Source of the DNA: Acidobacteriota bacterium
Lineage (GTDB): Bacteria > Acidobacteriota > Terriglobia > Bryobacterales > JACQDG01
Length of the DNA stretch: 10,197 nt
NCBI GenBank assembly: GCA_016201185.1
Contig: JACQDG010000379.1
Location: forward strand, 1 to 10,197
Direction of reading: 5' to 3'
This document shows positions 8,396 to 10,197 of this stretch, piece after piece (position 1 is the first letter of the stretch; each line of letters opens with the position of its first letter). The position numbers and the translations under genes were made by a program. The notes beneath the pieces are model-generated. The model saw only the letters and a list, made by a program, of their open reading frames with translations. It searched no databases and was not told the DNA's origin.

Positions 8396-8405
8396 AGTGT
8401 ATCAT
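8396..8405. promoter_or_regulatory. Possible overlapping -10 elements between aroB and nadB
   Basis: The forward sequence AGTGTATCAT reads TACACT on the reverse strand (8401-8396), six bases before the aroB ATG. It reads TATCAT on the forward strand (8400-8405), 18 bases before the nadB GTG at 8424. The two boxes share two bases. No good -35 box is visible in either direction. The whole space between the two starts is only 34 bases, so any promoters must overlap. Confidence 0.35.
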
Positions 8406-8414
8406 CGAGGTGGC

Positions 8415-8419
8415 GGGAG
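8415..8419 (+). promoter_or_regulatory. Ribosome binding site supporting the nadB GTG start
   Basis: GGGAG lies four bases before GTG 8424, with a second purine run (GAGGTGG, 8407-8413) just upstream. An alternative GTG at 8397 would add nine residues, has no such signal and would sit almost at the putative transcript start, so 8424 is preferred. The FAD-binding motif also begins only a few residues after 8424, as expected in this family. Confidence 0.5.
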
Positions 8420-8423
8420 TCGA

Positions 8424-9968
8424 GTGACGACCGATTTCCTCATAATCGGCGCGGGAGTGGCCGGACTGCGGGCGGCGATCGAAGCTGCCGAGGCGGGCCG
8501 TGTGCTGGTGCTTACTAAGGACCGGCTCACCGAGTCAGCCTCGGAATATGCGCAGGGCGGCGTGGCCGTGGCGCTGAGCGACGATGACGAGGTGCGCCTG
8601 CACGAGCAGGACACGATCCAGGCCGGGGACGGGCTCTGCGACCCACAGGCGGTGCGCGTGCTGGTGGAAGAAGGTCCGGCGGTGACGCGGCAGTTGATCG
8701 AGTGGGGCACCCGCTTTGACCGCGTGGCGGGCGACGGGGCACGGCTGGCCTTCACTCGGGAAGGAGCCCACAGCCGCAGCCGCGTGCTGCACGCCCATGG
8801 CGATTCGACCGGGCATGAAATCGCCCGTGCTCTCTTTCAGAAGGCGCAGACGCTGCCTGACATCTGTTTCCGCAGCTACGCCACAACCATCGACCTGTTG
8901 CTGGCGGAAGGCGAGGTTTGCGGCGCGAGCGTGTGGAACGCGCAGGAACGCAGGGTCGAAACCATCACGGCGAGGGCGGTTCTGCTGGCCACCGGAGGCC
9001 TGGGGGCGGTGTATAGCGAGACTACGAATCCTGACGTGGCCACCGGCGACGGCGTGGCCATGGCCTACCGCTGCGGCGCAGAAATCTCCGACCTGGAGTT
9101 CGTGCAGTTCCATCCCACGGCTCTGCACGTGGAGGGAGCGCCGCGCTTCCTGCTTTCTGAAGCGCTGCGCGGTGAGGGCGCCTATCTGCACAACGCCGCC
9201 GGGGAGCGCTTCATGGCTCGCTATAGCCCGCAAGGGGAGCTGGCCGCACGCGACGTGGTCAGCCGTGCTATCGTTGCCGAATTGAAGCGGACCGGCGCGC
9301 CGCATGTTTTTCTGGACCTGACTCACCTGGACGCGAGCTTTGTTCGCCGGCGGTTTCCGCGCATCTACGATACCTGCTTGCGGTACGGCGTGGACATGAC
9401 GCGGGAACCGGTACCGACCCATCCGGCCGCCCACTACGCCATGGGCGGAGTGAAGACGGACCTGTATGGTCGCACCACGGTGGAAGGGCTATATGCGGCG
9501 GGGGAGGTGGCCGCCACCGGAGTGCACGGGGCCAACCGGCTGGCCAGCAATTCGCTGCTGGAAGGCCTGGTCTTCGGGGCGCGCGTGGGACGCCAGTTGT
9601 GGGAACGCGCCGATGCGCCCCTGCGCGAGCCACAAGCCGCGACGGCCCACCCGGAACTGCCGCCGGGCATTACCAACGAAGAGATTCGGGCGCTCGCCTG
9701 GAGCCATGCCGGCATTGAACGAAACGGCAGAGACCTCGAAGATTGTGTGCAAAGACTTGAAGGGATCGGCCTGCAGCCGGGCCCGGCGCCCACCAGGGCC
9801 GGCTTCGAATTGCGCAACCGGATCCTCGTGGTCTCCTTGATTGCTCGCTGCGCGCTGGCCCGGGAAGAGAGCCGGGGCGGCCATTTCCGGCGCGACTACC
9901 CAGAAAAACGGCTGGAATTCCAGAAGCACTCCTGCATCACGAAGTCTCACGACGTCAGATTTGCTTAG
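8424..9968 (+). CDS. nadB: L-aspartate oxidase
   Basis: A 514-residue flavoprotein that oxidises L-aspartate to iminoaspartate, the first step of de novo NAD synthesis. The FAD-binding DFLIIGAGVAG is at 4-14 and SASEYAQGGVAVAL at 38-51. Active-site residues line up with E. coli NadB at a constant offset of 14: His230 in VQFHPTALH, Arg276 in AARDVVSRA, His337 in AAHYAMGG and Arg372 in GANRLASNSLLEG. Glu113 in TREGAHSRSR matches Glu121. The C-terminal domain shows ARCALAREESRGGHFRRDYPE, typical of the family. These features separate it from succinate dehydrogenase and fumarate reductase flavoproteins. nadA and nadC are not in the window. It is divergent from aroB, and its stop lies only 7 bases from the stop of the opposing membrane-protein gene. 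Confidence 0.96.
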   Translation: MTTDFLIIGAGVAGLRAAIEAAEAGRVLVLTKDRLTESASEYAQGGVAVALSDDDEVRLHEQDTIQAGDGLCDPQAVRVLVEEGPAVTRQLIEWGTRFDRVAGDGARLAFTREGAHSRSRVLHAHGDSTGHEIARALFQKAQTLPDICFRSYATTIDLLLAEGEVCGASVWNAQERRVETITARAVLLATGGLGAVYSETTNPDVATGDGVAMAYRCGAEISDLEFVQFHPTALHVEGAPRFLLSEALRGEGAYLHNAAGERFMARYSPQGELAARDVVSRAIVAELKRTGAPHVFLDLTHLDASFVRRRFPRIYDTCLRYGVDMTREPVPTHPAAHYAMGGVKTDLYGRTTVEGLYAAGEVAATGVHGANRLASNSLLEGLVFGARVGRQLWERADAPLREPQAATAHPELPPGITNEEIRALAWSHAGIERNGRDLEDCVQRLEGIGLQPGPAPTRAGFELRNRILVVSLIARCALAREESRGGHFRRDYPEKRLEFQKHSCITKSHDVRFA

Positions 9969-9975
9969 CAGCCGG

Positions 9976-10197
9976 TCAGAACCCGGCCCACGAGCCTCGG
10001 AGCAGGAAGATGGCCGCCACGTAGAAGCCGTAGGCCGCCAGCATCAAGATGCCGAAAGGGCGCTTCAGCGACTCGTTTGAGAACAAGATCCCCAGGCGGA
10101 AGACGATCAATATGAAGACCATGATGGGGTAAAGCACGGTGAAGAAGTGGCCGTCGACATGGAGCCCAGCGGGGGTTACGGCGGCGGCGGCCCCGGC
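9976..10197 (-). CDS. C-terminal end of an integral membrane protein, possibly a CaCA-type cation exchanger (5' end outside window)
   Basis: The reverse frame entering at the window end encodes 73 residues and stops with TGA at 9978-9976. It shows two hydrophobic helices: one around VLYPIMVFILIVFRLGILF, the other around FGILMLAAYGFYVAAIFLL, joined by a short polar loop (SNESLKRP), and ends in RGSWAGF. The second helix, with a polar-to-Gly entry, Tyr residues and a C-terminal position, recalls the last helix of sodium/calcium exchanger family proteins. That reading rests on a short fragment and is weak. It was identified by translating the region; a genuine open frame reaching the window edge, with membrane character and tight convergent spacing with nadB, supports that it is coding. 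Confidence 0.6.
   Translation of the reverse strand, partial: AGAAAAVTPAGLHVDGHFFTVLYPIMVFILIVFRLGILFSNESLKRPFGILMLAAYGFYVAAIFLLRGSWAGF

Noticed and set aside
8535..9434. 299-residue reverse open frame inside nadB
   Set aside because: Lies opposite a fully conserved L-aspartate oxidase and shows no domain or plausible start signal.

Overview
The window looks like ordinary chromosomal DNA from a GC-rich bacterium, most likely an Acidobacteriota member (Solibacter-like or a related lineage). The strongest pointer is the reverse-strand Ser/Thr kinase fused through one membrane helix to a WD40/TolB-like propeller, a family greatly expanded in that phylum. The AroB sequence style and a UbiE/MenG methyltransferase fit as well. 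This assignment is inference; there is no rRNA or other phylogenetic marker here. Genes are packed tightly and the largest gap is about 166 bases (1541-1706).

Layout. Positions 1-556 (+) hold the 3' end of a NikR-type nickel-responsive regulator, coupled by a one-base stop/start overlap to acpS (holo-ACP synthase). A papain-like C1 cysteine peptidase (611-1540, -) converges on acpS. A probably exported metallo-beta-lactamase-fold hydrolase (1707-2630, +) diverges from the peptidase; its 3' end overlaps by 15 bases the 3' end of a CDP-alcohol phosphatidyltransferase (2616-3266, -), which follows a GreA-type elongation factor (3274-3744, -). A PEBP/YbhB-like protein (3794-4252, +) diverges from greA across a gap of about 50 bases carrying overlapping opposite-strand -10-like elements.

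A reverse-strand run then reads aroB (7301-8389), ubiE/menG (6558-7304, ATGA overlap with aroB) and, 70 bases on, the kinase gene (6487 down to 4270). The kinase gene is broken: its reading frame changes near 4972, and comparison with the family from memory suggests a block of the propeller is missing at that point. nadB (8424-9968, +) diverges from aroB through another very short gap and converges, 7 bases apart, on the 3' end of a membrane protein (9976-10197, -), possibly a cation exchanger.

Together these are housekeeping functions: carrier-protein activation, phospholipid headgroup transfer, transcription elongation, the shikimate pathway, quinone methylation and NAD synthesis. To them are added metal sensing, a peptidase, a secreted hydrolase and a signalling kinase. 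I see no rRNA, tRNA, CRISPR array, insertion sequence or clear intrinsic terminator. I do not see evidence of a new multi-gene system; the most notable items are the broken kinase gene, the compact divergent promoter regions and some gene-arrangement details.
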